NCBI RefSeq assembly: GCF_024166365.1
Contig: NC_064819.1
Coordinates: forward strand, 151,596,293 to 151,660,292
Reading direction: 5' to 3'
DNA from: Elephas maximus indicus
Lineage: Eukaryota; Chordata; Mammalia; Proboscidea; Elephantidae
Length of the DNA: 64,000 nt
The first letter of the stretch is position 1; every line of letters begins with the position of its first letter. Below the pieces are notes generated by a model, which made no database searches, was not told the origin of the DNA, and saw only the letters and a program-made list of their open reading frames with translations. A program made the translations under genes and the position numbers. Below are positions 1 to 12,037 of this stretch, in pieces.

Positions 1-613
1 GTCTTCTTACCAGCTGAGAACCATCTGCTTTTTTCTAGACAACAGCTATTCTGTTCTGGCTCTCCCCAGCTTCTGCTTCTTTCAATTTTCTCATATATTT
101 TCAAACGTATGCATTCTCTCCTCTGTGAATTAAAAAAAAAGCAGTAAATGCCTGAGGAATTATCTCTTTGGATACATTTTTCTCAGGCATTGAAATTTTC
201 AATTGTTGTTTTGTTCCCATTCAGAGTTTTGATCTTCTATATGTAAAATAAAATGTTCATCTGTAACACTGGCCAAGGGAAATGTTGTCTTCCAGAAAGC
301 TTCTCTATATTGCTTAGAAAAATCATGAGTCACTTTTTAACTGTTGCTCATTTAATGTCATAATATTTCCTTTCTTTTTCAAAAATCAGGTAGGAAAGTT
401 AAACAGTGCTCAGAGAAAATGACAGGTAACAGATGAAGAAAACAAAGCAATTTTGATGTAAACTGACTCCCACTCTGGTCTGAGTATAGTTGGCGATAGG
501 CTCAAAGCACTTTGAATTAGAACTTCAGAGGAGCAAACATATGCTACTGGTGTTGACTCTGAGTTTGTGGCTCTGACGCCTATGTTTGTATTTCATTTCT
601 CATTTATTTGTCA
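1..613. other. Intergenic sequence, no gene seen
   Basis: AT-rich sequence with no ORF, RNA gene or repeat that I can name. It is probably unique intergenic DNA. Confidence 0.5.
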
Positions 614-770
614 GGCGGTTTAAAGAAAAGTGAGCCAGACTTGAATTCCAGAGAGGTGGGTTCAAATTCAAACTCCATGGTTAGATATGAACCTCTCTGA
701 ATTTGAATTTCCTCTTCTATAAGATGTAATAAATGATACATACACTACAAGAGTGTTACGAAGATTAACA
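614..770 (+). repeat. MIR SINE fragment
   Basis: The order of blocks follows the MIR core in sense: 'GAGCCAGACTTGAATTCC', then a 'GGGTTCAAATTC' B-box-like stretch, then 'CCTCTTCTATAAGATG', which corresponds to the usual 'CCTCATCTGTAAAATG'. It is strongly diverged, as expected for this pre-eutherian family. Confidence 0.6.
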
Positions 771-837
771 ACAGCATACAGAAACTCTCAAATCGACTGC
801 TGTTCAACTATAGTTAGCTGAATTTGAACCTTAAATA

Positions 838-1240
838 GTTGTTGTTAGGTGCCATCAAGCCAGCTCCGACTCATGGGTACCCAATGTACAACAGAACAAA
901 ACACTGCCCAGTCCTGTGCCACCCTCACAATCGTTGTTATGCTTGAGCCTATTATTGCAGCCACTGTGTCAATCTGTCTCGTTGAGGTTCTTCCTCCTTT
1001 TTGCTGACCCTCTACTTTACCAAACATGTTGTCCTTCTCCAGGGACTGGTCCCTCCTGATAACATGTCCAAAGCACTTGAGACAAAGTCTTGTCATCCTC
1101 ACTTCTAAAGAGCATTCTGGCCACACTTCTTCCAAGACAGATTTGTTCATTCTTCTGACAGTCCTTGGTATATTCAATATTCTTCACTTATACCATAATT
1201 CAAAGACATCATTTTTTCTTCAGTCTTCCTTAATTTCCTG
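838..1240 (-). mobile_element. RTE-type LINE, 3'-end fragment
   Basis: On the minus strand this reads as the C-terminal part of an RTE polyprotein followed by its short 3' end; the terminal (ACAA)-type repeat appears on the plus strand as 'GTTGTTGTTAGGTGCC'. An open stretch on the minus strand at 845-1177 carries the signature blocks 'CFGHVIRRDQSLEKD' and 'RQIDTVAA'. The same blocks recur in the copies near 24 kb, 43 kb and 63 kb of this window. The 5' part is missing, which is typical 5' truncation. Confidence 0.85.
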
Positions 1241-2734
1241 AAATTAACTAAAGTGAAATTCAGAAGTGAGATAATAATCTGGATAATTCATCCTTGCATA
1301 AGTTATTTGGATTCTTTGCATAAAGAGAAAGACTAAGGGATTCAATTATCTGTATAATTACTCAATTCTGCTCTATATGTTCTAAAACAAGCTTAATATT
1401 TAACAGGCAATCATATTCTTTTCATAGATAATTACTCTCTATGGAAAGAATACGGGGTTAAGGAATTGCTCATTCCACTTTGTCCCCGGTTTTTTGTTTT
1501 GTTTGTTTTGATTGTAATGGCACTATTAGAAGAGACAGAATCTAATGTAAAGTCTCTGCCTTACATCAAAACAAACCTGTTATCATCCAGAATTTACTGG
1601 GTTTATTAGGATGTTATGAATTTAGTTAGTAGGATTTCTATCACCTCCCATTCAGTTTGTAGTGACCAAGGCATAAAACCCTTGTTAAAACCACCTATTA
1701 TTCAATTTGCTTTTCTGCTTTTCGGTAATTGAGTTTATCAGATGGAACAGTATATCAACTTTAACCTTTTCTATTCAATTACAGCTTCCCTCTTACTAGC
1801 CAGGGCCATTCGTGCCATTTTGTATTAAGGCTTTTCATGCTTATGCTGTTAATCATCATAATAATTAAAATTATTTTGACTAGGCATCCTTTAGTTTCCA
1901 TATTCTTTTAAGTCTTCATGCTCTAATAATTCTTGAAGTCATCTAAGGCCTTACTTAATCTTTTAATTGAAAATTTTCAGTTTAATATATAGATGTGCTA
2001 TTAACTTACTAATGATATAAAGGTGAATTATAAAAATATCCTTATGCTCTAACATCTACCATTCATAATATATCATCAATCTTCTCTGTCTTCAAACAAG
2101 TTCCCTTTTGACCTCATTTATTTACTTCATCAATTTTAGGACTCATGATGATCCAAATTAAATCTACTTGGCTAAAATTAATAAAATACCATATAGTTTT
2201 GGTCAAGTTTTGTTTTAAATTGGTACATTTTATATTAAAAAAATTAAGTGATATGTTTTATATTTTTGCTTTTTCCCATATTTATTATAAAATATCTGTT
2301 GAGGTCCAATATTACATTCTTTCAGGGTCTCAGTAGGAAACAAATGGCACAGTCAAATGAGGTAATTTGAGAAAAGTTTTAATAAATGAATTATTTTAAA
2401 AAGATGTAGACAGAGTTGAAGGAAACAAAGATTTTGGGATGTATTCCAGAGCCAGCCACAGTGGGAGCCATTACCCATCTTAGGCAGTTATTGGGGGCGG
2501 GCAATTATTGGAACCTGAGAGAGTAGCTGTAACTATGAGAGGCAACCAACCGACAGGAGGTGTGACTTTCTTGGGGGACATAGCCAAGGTGAACTTGTAG
2601 GAGAGAGCTGGAGGAATAAATACCCTGAACTCACTCTCCTCCTATCCTTCCAACTCCTACTTGGGGTCCCCACTGGCCAAACCCAACTGGGAGCAAAAGA
2701 TAATACAAAAACAAACAAATAGAGAATATCAAGA
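1241..2734. other. AT-rich intergenic sequence, no gene
   Basis: No coding signal. The part at about 2,405-2,715 looks like a diverged dispersed repeat ('GGAGGAATAAATACCCTGA', 'CACTGGCCAAACCCAACTGG'), but I cannot assign it to a family with confidence. Confidence 0.45.
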
Positions 2735-3145
2735 GAGAAGCATCAGGTATTCAGAAATAATTCTCTATGGATCTCTTGTGTTTCTGCATGTCTTGTGAAC
2801 AGAGGCACTGTCCTTTTGTTCTGGACTATGGTTTCAAGGATGTTTGCATAGTAAATGGCTTTGGAAGATACAGTTTCTTCCTGTGGGTAGGTAGGTTTGC
2901 TTACTGTCCAATATAAAAGATTTGGGCTCCCCAAACTCTGAGTACCTCAACTTCGACCCAAGATATGTGCAGCGTCTACTTCCGGTCTCTCCACGTTGCT
3001 CCTGTTGGATTTGAGGGGTAAAGCAAAGTGATGAAAACATGAAGCTCATGCTGCTTGCTGTGCTGTGAGTAATAAAGTTCTTTGTCTCTGACCCAGGAGT
3101 CTTGGTCTTCTGCCAGCATCCACGAAACTGTAGCCGGCTTCCTTG
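2735..3145 (+). repeat. 5' LTR of the endogenous retrovirus
   Basis: It has a TATA box (TATAAAAGATT at about 2,912), a downstream AATAAA at about 3,070, and a stretch to about 3,145 that would be U5. Long blocks are shared with 14,423-14,667, for example 'TTGTTCTGGACT', 'GTTTGCATAG' and 'CATGCTGCTTGCT'. The left boundary is approximate; the segment at 2,750-2,780 aligns with 6,511-6,560. Confidence 0.7.
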
Positions 3146-3534
3146 TTAGTTTTCAAGTAGGGTAAGATCTCAGACCCTTCACAGTTCTTGGCAGTTTTTG
3201 ATGAGAGTATAAGATGCTGACAGAGATATGACTTTCTGGAAAAGGAAGGATAAAGAGGATAAAGACCATGTGAGCCAGGTTCAGGAATATGAAAGGACTT
3301 CCTGGAATCCAGCAGCTAGCGCTCTTACCCAATTGGTGAACAAAATGTGTGTGGGGGGTCAGTAAGAGTGCCCCACTGTCCTAGCTGTTAATGTACATTT
3401 AGAAGTTAAGTGAAGAGGGGTAGGAATAAAAGAAGCCACCTGACTGGTGCTTTGTTTGTTGCTCACTGTCTTTCAGGCGAAAGAAGAAATGCTATAGTGA
3501 CAACATTGCAGCAAGACCTGTGTCCCTAGCTGAA

Positions 3535-3910
3535 AGGCTGGTTCACTGATGGTTTGGAAAAGCTGAAACCCAATGGTGTCCACTAGGCTGCTATGACTGT
3601 TCAGCTATGCAGAAGCAAAATGGATGTGGTTGGTCCTCTCAACAGGCAAAGTTGAAGGCCTCCTCATATCTGTGGCTAGTATTCCCATTGATGGACTTCG
3701 TAAAATTTTTAATGACTCTTAGGGTGGTGCCAATGGTCTGGCTGTTTGGTTTGCCAATTGGAAAACTACAGACTGACAGATTAAAGAAATCCCCCTTTGA
3801 GGACGTGAACTGTGTTAATAAAACAATCTGGCTTGCTCATGTAGATGTCCATGATAAGATCATGGACATCAACTTTGATGAGATGAACTGGAATCAAACT
3901 GCTGATTGAG
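3535..3910 (+). pseudogene. Retroviral pol remnant: RNase H domain
   Basis: An open stretch at 3,607-3,909 and the sequence just before it resemble the RNase H and connection part of retroviral Pol. A 'WFTDG' block lies near 3,540, an 'SSQQAKLKA' block near 3,640, and an 'HVDVHDK' block near 3,840, matching the HVDAH motif that precedes integrase. Frameshifts and substitutions break the domain, and no upstream reverse-transcriptase core is visible. It is a fossil without function. Confidence 0.75.
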
Positions 3911-4335
3911 CCTGCACAGCCCAGATTGCCACAATTTCTGCCTGAATGCACCATCATGCCAGGTGTGCCAAAACATCTACCATCATAGACTGATTACAAA
4001 GCACTCAATATTTCTGAGGGTGCCACTGCATGCCAGACTTGTAATTCCTGCTATAAGATGGCCCATTTGTCTTGTGGGAGAGGCCACATGGCACAAGTAT
4101 TGCTGTTGCCCATTCCTAACTAATAGATCACATTGGGTATTTAATCCCCTCCTGGAGGCTGTGGTGCCTTACCACTGTTGACACTTTTTCAGGTTACAGT
4201 GTCGTTGTTCCAGTCTGATCAGCTTATTCTAAGCACATCAAGGTGGCCCTTGAAGCTAATTTGTGTAATGTGTTTGGCCTTCTGGACAATCTGCAGTCTG
4301 CAAATGGCACACTTTTTTTTTTTTTTTTTTAATCA
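3911..4335 (+). pseudogene. Retroviral pol remnant: integrase N-terminal region
   Basis: Directly after the RNase H remnant, several frames carry pieces of an integrase: a degraded zinc-binding His/Cys region around 3,940-4,060 and the start of a catalytic-core-like region to about 4,330, split by frameshifts and stops. A run of about 20 T's at 4,313-4,331 breaks it again. No intact DDE triad can be read. Confidence 0.6.
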
Positions 4336-4447
4336 CAAAAGCAACTCAACAATGGATTAACCTTTTGGTGACCCAATTTTTTTCTGCTTTGAATTTTTTG
4401 TTGATTCCATATGTTTTCATTAATGGAAGCATGCTGAATAATTGAGC

Positions 4448-4644
4448 GTGTCTGAATTTTTGGTAGGTAGTATGGATTTTATTATTTTTTAGTGCCCTCT
4501 CCAACAAACCTACCCTAAGTGTTTAGTGGTACATATGAAATACCATTAATTATACCTCAGAGTCCCCACTGGAGTCTATTAGTACATATGGGTAACAAAT
4601 AGATATTTCAAAATTTCTATTTTTCCTACCAAAAATTCAGACAC
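4448..4644. mobile_element. Unrecognised MITE-like element with 20-bp perfect terminal inverted repeats
   Basis: The 20 bases at 4,448-4,467 (GTGTCTGAATTTTTGGTAGG) are the exact reverse complement of 4,625-4,644. The 157-bp interior is AT-rich and non-coding, with two 'GTACATATG' blocks. The size and inverted ends fit a non-autonomous DNA transposon inserted in the old provirus. I do not recognise the family, and no convincing target-site duplication is visible. Confidence 0.5.
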
Positions 4645-4649
4645 CTCAT

Positions 4650-5990
4650 AAAAATACCTTGTAAAAACAGTAATTTGCGGCACATACTCACCTCTTCGGT
4701 TTCAAACAGTCATAAAAGTCCCTGCCTTGTGCATCTCTGAACCCCAGAATGTGAAAAAGTTCATGGTTGCTATATGTACCATCGAGCGTGAAAGGATTTT
4801 AATAGTCAAGTTATTCCCTGGACCTTCCAGACTCTCTAACATTCAAAGGCACTTGGTACTGTTGAACAGCCTCTTCAAAAATCAACTTTAGATTTCTGAA
4901 TATTCCTCTCTCAACTCTTCCTGGTCCACACTCCTTGATAAGGTAATTGGCCACTGAATGTGACTGTCCACAGAAAGGGATCATCTCCTAGCTACTTCCT
5001 GGGTAATGATCATGATGAAAGGTATGGGAGGTATACAGCCCTATTTTGAATATTTGGGTTTCTCCATGATCATTCCTGGGTATACTTCTTCTTTCCCCTA
5101 AAGGCAATTCCAAGCCAGCCTGGTTGGTGTACCCTCTGGGTGGCAGACTGGCCAAAACGTGGTCTAGGAGATTCAAACAATTCTGGTTCAGCTACCCGGA
5201 TGCCCTTGTTGGACTGATATGGTCCTAGATCATAAGGGTAATGGCCAGCTGGTTGAGTACACTACTCACTGAGTGCCCCTACAATGGCCTAGAGTAGAGA
5301 ACATACTGGATCTCTGTAAGTCTGGAAAAAAATGCCCTTTTTGCTCTTGTACTTGACCTCTACCAGATGAAAAATCTGGGTAAGAGTAGGAGATAATTGG
5401 AAAAAAGATGACATTATAACTATCGAAATGGGACACACTGGTTTTGTGAGAACGCAGGGAGAGCAATAACCCCAGCACCTGGGGAGGAAGCACCTTAGAC
5501 CTTGAGAGACATGGAGGACAGGGCCAATAATGATCTTTGTCTTTCAGAACCACCCTTGGAGTCTTCTTCATGAAGGAAAACACTCATGTGTCTCTCTCAA
5601 ACTGTTGCAAGCATCCTCTCTTTAGCTGACTTCAACCACAATTTCATCACCATTCCTCTTGACCTTCCTGATAAGTCTATCAGAGACAGTAGGGGATGGA
5701 CCCAGCTCCTGCACCTCCCATGTCTTCCCATCCCTATTCTCAGTCATTCCATGAGGCAGATGAATGACACCTGGCTGATGGTATGGACAAACAGGGCATG
5801 TTGGACACACATTTCTTAGGTAGTCCCTCCAAAAATAAAGATTAAACGCAATTATTTGAACCCTATGGGAACCCTAAGGTCTGCTAGCTGGCCAAAAGGC
5901 CAAATTTGAAGGCAGTCAACCTGTGTTCATGACTGATATAAGAAGTCAGGCATTAACATGCCTCTCTCCTGAAAACTCAGTTACCTGTAC
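4650..5990 (+). other. Retroviral internal sequence without a readable gene
   Basis: It lies between the integrase and the envelope transmembrane remnants and probably derives from the surface-envelope part and the adjoining region. All frames are broken. The open stretches on the minus strand at 5,266-5,583 and 5,622-5,810 have no recognisable motifs and are taken as chance. Confidence 0.35.
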
Positions 5991-6019
5991 CTGAGGGGTT
6001 GTCATAAAAGATCTTCAAG

Positions 6020-6400
6020 TATTTAAAACATGACTTCAGCCCTGGAAGACATTCAGGACAACCTCAACTCACTGGTTAGGGTTGTTAAGAATGATAGAAT
6101 TGGCTTAGACTTCCTCCCTGTAGGCTATGGATGGAATCTGTGCAATAGCTAATATATGCTCCTATACCTGTATTAATGCCTCAGGCCAAGTGGAAATGTC
6201 AATACAGAAATTTAAGGAGAAAGTCACCTGGCTTTCTAAGGTAGACTCCAATGATTTATATGATTTTTCAGGTGCTTAGATCTGGGCCACTGGGGTGGGA
6301 GTATGTGTGAGGTCTATACTGTAGGTTGGCCTCTTCCTTTTGCTTGGAGTCCTGGTGATAGTAGGCTTAATTAAATAATGTATGAGACAAATTAAATGGA
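6020..6400 (+). pseudogene. Retroviral env remnant: transmembrane subunit
   Basis: In plus-strand frames this region has the layout of a class I retroviral transmembrane subunit: a heptad-like helix, an immunosuppressive-domain-like block around 6,080-6,150, a cysteine cluster around 6,150-6,180, a second helix around 6,190-6,240, and a hydrophobic membrane span around 6,310-6,370. In-frame stops and frameshifts interrupt it several times, so no envelope product is possible. Confidence 0.6.
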
Positions 6401-6510
6401 TATCAGCCTCTGTTGCTCAGATTAATTAGAGCGGCTGATGGAGTAGTACCCATGGGAAAATTAACCAGAAGCCAAAACAGTGTAGAATTAACCTCTAAAT
6501 GTAGAATTAT

Positions 6511-6572
6511 TGTTGTAAGATAATTCTTCGAGGTTCTTGCAAGTTTCTACATGTCTTGCAAGCAAAGGCACT
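6511..6572 (+). repeat. 3' LTR of the endogenous retrovirus, piece 1
   Basis: It starts near TGTTGTAAGATAATTC and runs to 'AAAGGCACT', matching the 5' LTR at about 2,750-2,810. A SINE interrupts it immediately afterwards. Confidence 0.65.
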
Positions 6573-6750
6573 ATGCACTGCTGTCGAGTCGATTCTGGCT
6601 CATAGTGACCCTATAGATCAGAGTAGAACTGCCTCATAGGGTTTCCAAGGCTATAATCTTTACAGAAGCAGATTGCCACATCTTTCTTCTGCAGAACAGC
6701 TGATATGTTCGAACTGCTGACATTTCAGTTAGCAGCTAAGTGCTTACCCA
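6573..6750 (-). mobile_element. Afrotherian SINE inside the 3' LTR
   Basis: On the plus strand it reads 'CTGTCGAGTCGATTCTGGCT' to 'AGCAGCTAAGTGCTTA', which is the reverse complement of the SINE. The head is slightly truncated. LTR sequence 'GCACT' stops on the left and 'CACTGCCCTTTTG' resumes on the right. The uninterrupted reading is preserved in the 5' LTR ('GGCACTGTCCTTTTG'). Confidence 0.85.
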
Positions 6751-6770
6751 CTGCCCTTTTGTTCTGGACT
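6749..6770 (+). repeat. 3' LTR of the endogenous retrovirus, piece 2
   Basis: This is a short block, 'GCCCTTTTGTTCTGGACT', that matches the 5' LTR at about 2,812-2,828. It lies between the SINE and the L1 insertion and ends in the 7-bp target site TTCTGGA plus a few bases. Confidence 0.75.
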
Positions 6771-7680
6771 TCTTTTTTTTTAATTGTGCCTTAAGTGAAA
6801 GTTTATAATTCAAGTCAGTTTCTTATACAAAAACTTATACACACACTGTTTATGTGAACCTAGTTGCTCTCCCTGTAATGTGACAGCACACTCCTCCTCT
6901 CTACCCTGTATTTCCTGTGTCCATTCAACCAGCTCCTGTCCCCCTCTGCCTTCTCATCTTGCCTCCGGACAGGAGCTGCCCACTTTCATGTATCTACTTG
7001 AGCTAAGAAGCACACTCCTCGACAGTATCATTTTATGTCTTATAGTCCAGTCTAATCTTTACTTGAGGAGTTGGCTTCAGGGATGGTTTTAGTTTTGGGC
7101 TAACAGAGAGTCTAGGGGCCATGTCTTCTGGGGTCCCTCCAGTCTCAGTCAGACCATAAATTCTGGTCTTTCTACTAGAATTTGAATTCTGCACCCCACT
7201 TTTCTCCTGCTCCATCAGGGACTCTCTGTTGTGTTCTCTGTCAGGGCAGTCATTGGTGGTAGCCGGGTACCATCTAGTTCTTCTGGTCTTAGGCTGATGG
7301 AGTCTCTGGTTTATGTGGCCCTTTCTGTCTCTTGGGCTTATATATTCCTTGTGTCTCTGATGTTCTTCATTCTCCTTTGCTCCAGGTGGATTGGGACCAA
7401 TTGATGCATCTTAGATGGCTGCTTGCTAGCTTTTAAGACACCAGATGCCCCTCACCAAAGTGGGATGCAGAACATTTTCTTAATACACTTTGTTATGCCA
7501 ATTGACCTAGATGTCACTTGAAACCATGGTCCCCAGCCTCTAGCCCCTGCTACTCTGTCCCTCGAAATGTTTGGTTGTATTCAGGGAACTTCTTAGATTT
7601 TGGTTTAGTCCAGTTATGCTGACTTTCCCCTGTATTGTGTGTTGTCATTCCCTTCACCTAAAACAATTCTTGTCTACCAT

Positions 7681-10600
7681 CTAGTTAGTGGATGCCCCTC
7701 TCCCTCCCTCCCCACCCTCATAACCATCAAAGAAGGTTTTCTTCTGTGTTGAAACCTTTTCTTGAGTTCTTATAATAGTGGTCTCATACAATATTTGTCC
7801 TTTTGCAATTGGCTAATTTCACTCAGCATAATGCCTTCCAGATTCATCTATGTTATGAGATGTTTTGAGGATTCATCATTGTTCTTTACTGTTGCATAGT
7901 ATTCCATTGTGTGAATATACTATAATTTGTTCATCCATTCACCTGTTGATGGGCACCTAGGTTGTTTCCATTTTTTCACTATCGTGAACAGTGCTGCAAT
8001 GAACATCGGTGTGCATATCTCTTTTTGAGGGCTCGTTTTTCTCTAGGATATATTGCAGGGAGTGGGATTGCTGGATCATATGGTAGTTCTAACTTTTTAG
8101 GAAGTGCCAAATTGATTTCCAAAGTGGTTGTACCATTTTACATTCCCACCAATAGTGTATAAGTATTCCAGTCTTTCCACAACCTCTCCAACATTTATTA
8201 TTTTGTGTTTTTTTTTTTTTTTTATTAATAACAGCCTTGTTGGGGTGAGTTGGTATCTCATTACAGTTTTGATTTGCATTTCTTTAATGGCGAATGATCA
8301 CGAGCATTTCCTCATGTATCTGATAGCTGCCTGAATGTCTTCTGTGGTGAAGTGTCTGTTCATATCCTTTGCCCATTTTTAAATTGGGTTATTCGTCTTT
8401 TCATTATTGAGGTTTTGCAATATCTGCTAGATTTTAGAGATTAGACACTGATCGGATTTGTCGTAGCCAAAATTTTATTCCCAGTCTGTAGGCGGCCTCT
8501 ATACTGTTTTGATGAGCATAAGTGTTTGATTTTTAGGAGCTCCCAGTTATCTAGTTTTTCTTCCGGTGTGTGAGTGTGCTGTTAGTCATGATTTGTATAC
8601 TGTTTATGCCATGTATTATGGCTGCTAGCATTGTCACTATTTTTTCTTCCATGGTCTTTATCATTTTAGATTTCAAATTTAGGTCTTTGATCCATTTTGA
8701 GTTTGTTTTTGTGCATGGTGTGAGATATGGGTCTTGTTTCTTTTTTTGAAAATGGATATCCAGTTGTGCCAGCACCATTTGTTAAATACTGTCGTTTCCC
8801 CAATTAGTGGACTTTGGGCCTTTGTCAAATATCTGCTGCTCATACATGGATGAATTTATGTCTGCATTCTCAATTCTGTTACATTGGTCTATGTATCTGT
8901 TGTACCAGTACCAGGCTGTTTTGACTACTGTGGCAGTACAGTAAGTTCCGAAATCAGGTAGTGGGAGGCCTCCCACTTTGTTCTTCTTCAGGAATGCTTT
9001 ACTTATCAGAGGCCTCTTCTCTTTACACATGAAGTTGGTGATTTTTTTCTCCATCTCATTAAAAAATGCTGTTGGAATTTGGATTGGGGTTGCATTGTAT
9101 CTGTAGATCACTTTGGGTAGAATAGACATTTTTACAGTGTTGAGTCTTCCTATCCATGAGCAAGGTCTGTTTTTTTCACTTAATGTAGGTCTCTTTTGGT
9201 TTCTTGTAGTAGTGTCTTGTAGTTTTCTTTGTATAGGTCTTTTACATTATTGGTTAGATTTATTCCTAAGAATTTTATCTTCTTGGGGGCTATTGTGAAT
9301 GGTATTGATTTGGTGATTTCCTCTTCGATGTTCTCTTTGTATAGAGGTGTAGAGAAATCCAGCTGATTTTTGTATGTTTATCTTGTATCCTTATACTCCG
9401 CTGAACTCTTCTATTAGTTCCAGTAGTGTTCTTGTGGATTCTTTAGGGTTTTCTGTGTATAAGATCATATCATTTGCAAATAGAGATACTTTCACTTCTT
9501 TCTTACCAGTTTGGATGCCCTTTATTTCTTTTTCTAGCCTAATTGCTCTGGCTAGGACCTCCAGCACAATGTGGAGTAAGAGTGGTGCTAAAGGGCATCC
9601 TTGTCTGGTTCCCAGTCTCAAGGGGAATGTTTTCAGACTCTCTCCATTTAGGATGATGCTGGGTATTGGCTTTGTATAAATGCCCTTTATTATGTTAAGG
9701 AATTTCCCTTCTATTCCCATTTTGCTGAGAGTTTTTATCATGAATGAGTGTTGGATTTTGTCAAATTCTTTTTCTGCATCAATTGATAAGATGATGTGAT
9801 TCTTGTCTTTTGTTTTATTTATATGATGGATTACATTGATTGTTTTTCTAATGTTGAACCATCCCTGCATACCTGGTATGAATCCCACTTGGTCGTGGTG
9901 AATTATTTTTTTCATGTGTTATTGAATCTTATTGGCTATAATTTTTTCAGGATTTTTGCATCTAAGTTCACGAGGGATATTGGTCTGTAATTTTCTTTTT
10001 TTGTGGTGTCTTTATGTGGTTTTGGTGTCAGGTTTATGCTGGCTTTATAGAATAAGTTTGGGAGTATTCCATCCTTTTCTATGCTCTGAAATAGCTTTGA
10101 TAGTAGTGGTGTTAACTCTTCTCTGAAATGTTGGTAGAATTCTCCAGTGAAGCCATCAGGGCCAGGGATTTTTTGTTGTTGTTATTGGGAGCTTTTTAAT
10201 TACCTTCTCAATCTCTTTTGTTATAGGTTTATTTAGTTTTTCTACCTCTGTGTTAGTTCAGGTAGGTAGTGTGTTTCTGGGAATTTGTCCATTTCCTCTA
10301 GGTTTTCAAATTTGTTACAGTGCAATTTTTCATAGCATTCCATTATGATTCGTTTAATTTCAGTTTGGTCTGTTGTGCTATCACCCATCTCATTTCTTAT
10401 TTGAATTATTTGCTTTCCCTCCAGCTTTTTTTTTTTTTTTGGTCAGTTTGGCCAATGGTTTATTGATTTTGTTGATCTTTTCAAAGATCAAGCTTTTGGT
10501 CTTGTTAAGTCTTTGAATTGTTTTTCTGTTCTCTACTTCATTTAATTCTGCTCTAATTTTTATTATTTACTTTCTTCTTGTGCCCAAGGGCTTCTTTTGC

Positions 10601-11592
10601 TGCTCTCTATTTTTTTGTGTTGTAGGGATAATTCCTTGATTTTGGCCTTTTCTTCTTTTTGTATGTGTACATTTATTGATATAAATTGACCTCTGAGCAC
10701 TGCTTTTGCTGTGTCCCAAAGGTTCTGGTATGAAGTGTCTTCATTCTCATTGGATTCTATGAATTTTCTTTATTCTGTCCTTAATTTCTTCTATAAACCA
10801 GTAGTTTCTGAGCAAGGTGTTGTTCGTGTCCATCTATTTTATTATTATTTTTTTTCCTTGCGCTTTCTGTTACTGATTTCTACTTTTATGGCTTTATGGC
10901 CAGAAAAGATGCTTTGCAATATTTCGATGTTTTGGATTCTGTTAAGGCTTGCTTTATGGCCTAATATGTGGTCTATTCTGGAGAATATTCCAAGTGAGCT
11001 CAAAAAGACAGTATACTTGTCTGCTATTGGGTGGAGTGTTCTGTATATGTCTTTGAGGTCAAGTTGGTTGATTGTGGCATTTAGCTCTTCTCTGTCTTTA
11101 TTGAGCTTCTTTCTGGATGTTCTGTCCTTCACTGAAAGTGGTGTGTTGAAGTCTCCTACCATTATTGTGGAGCTGTGTATCTCTCTTTTCAATGCTGTTA
11201 GAGTTTGTTTTACGTATTTTGGAGCCCTGTAGTTTGGTGGGTAAATATTTATTATGGTTGTATCCTCTTGGTATATTGACACTTTAATCATTATATACTC
11301 TCCTTCCTTATCCTTTGTGGTGGGTTTAACTTTAAAGTCTATTTTGTCAGAAATTAATATTGCCATGCCTGCTCTTTTCTGATTGCTGTTCGCTTAGTAT
11401 ATATTTTTTTCCACTCTTTGAGTTTTAGTTTGTTTGTATCTTTAAGTCTAAAGTGTGTCTCTTGTAGGCAGCATATAGATGGATCATGGATTTTTTTTTT
11501 TAATCCATTCTGCCACTGTGTCTCTTTATTGGTGTATTTAATCCATTTACATTCAGCATAATTATTGATAGGTATGAGTTTAGTGCTGTCAT
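7681..11592 (-). pseudogene. L1 ORF2 (endonuclease / reverse transcriptase), copy A, broken
   Basis: The ORF2 start lies at 11,592 on the minus strand (ATG followed by codons for TALNSYLSII), and the end is near 7,681, giving about 1,300 codons, the normal L1 length. The endonuclease part is open at 10,845-11,366 and includes 'VGDFNTPLS'. The reverse-transcriptase part is open at 9,391-9,915. There the catalytic block reads FAND instead of FADD, so one of the two catalytic aspartates is lost. The C-terminal zinc-finger region is spread over 7,700-8,280. It is broken in several frames. Confidence 0.85.
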
Positions 11593-12037
11593 TTTGATGT
11601 CTTTTTTAATGTGCTGTTGACAGTTTCTTTTTTCCACTTAATTTTTTGTGCTGAGTAGTTTTTCTTTATATATTGTCTTTTCCTCTATTATGTTGTTATT
11701 GCTTTTGTATTTGCTTAGTCTTTATGCTTTTTTTTTTTTTTTTGATGTGTAGGATTGTTAGCTTCCTTAATATTTACCCCTATTTTCTATTTTTCTAAGT
11801 TAAAACCAATCTTTTATTTCTTTATATTGCCTTGACTTCCTTTCCACATGAAAGATCTATCACTACATTTTTTAGTCCATCTTTTTTGTTTTAATGTCAT
11901 CCTTTACATAATGACGTCTCTGTTTCCCTATTTTGAGCATTTTAGCTTTGATTTATTTTTGTGATTTCCCTATTTGGGTTGATATCTGGTTGACCAGTCC
12001 TGTGCTCTAGCCTTGAGTTGTTATTTGATGTTACTGA

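Noticed and set aside
5266..5583. 105-codon minus-strand open stretch inside the provirus
   Set aside because: Antisense to the retroviral coding direction, no recognisable motif.
10711..11232. 173-codon plus-strand open stretch
   Set aside because: Reverse-strand shadow of the L1 ORF2 endonuclease region.
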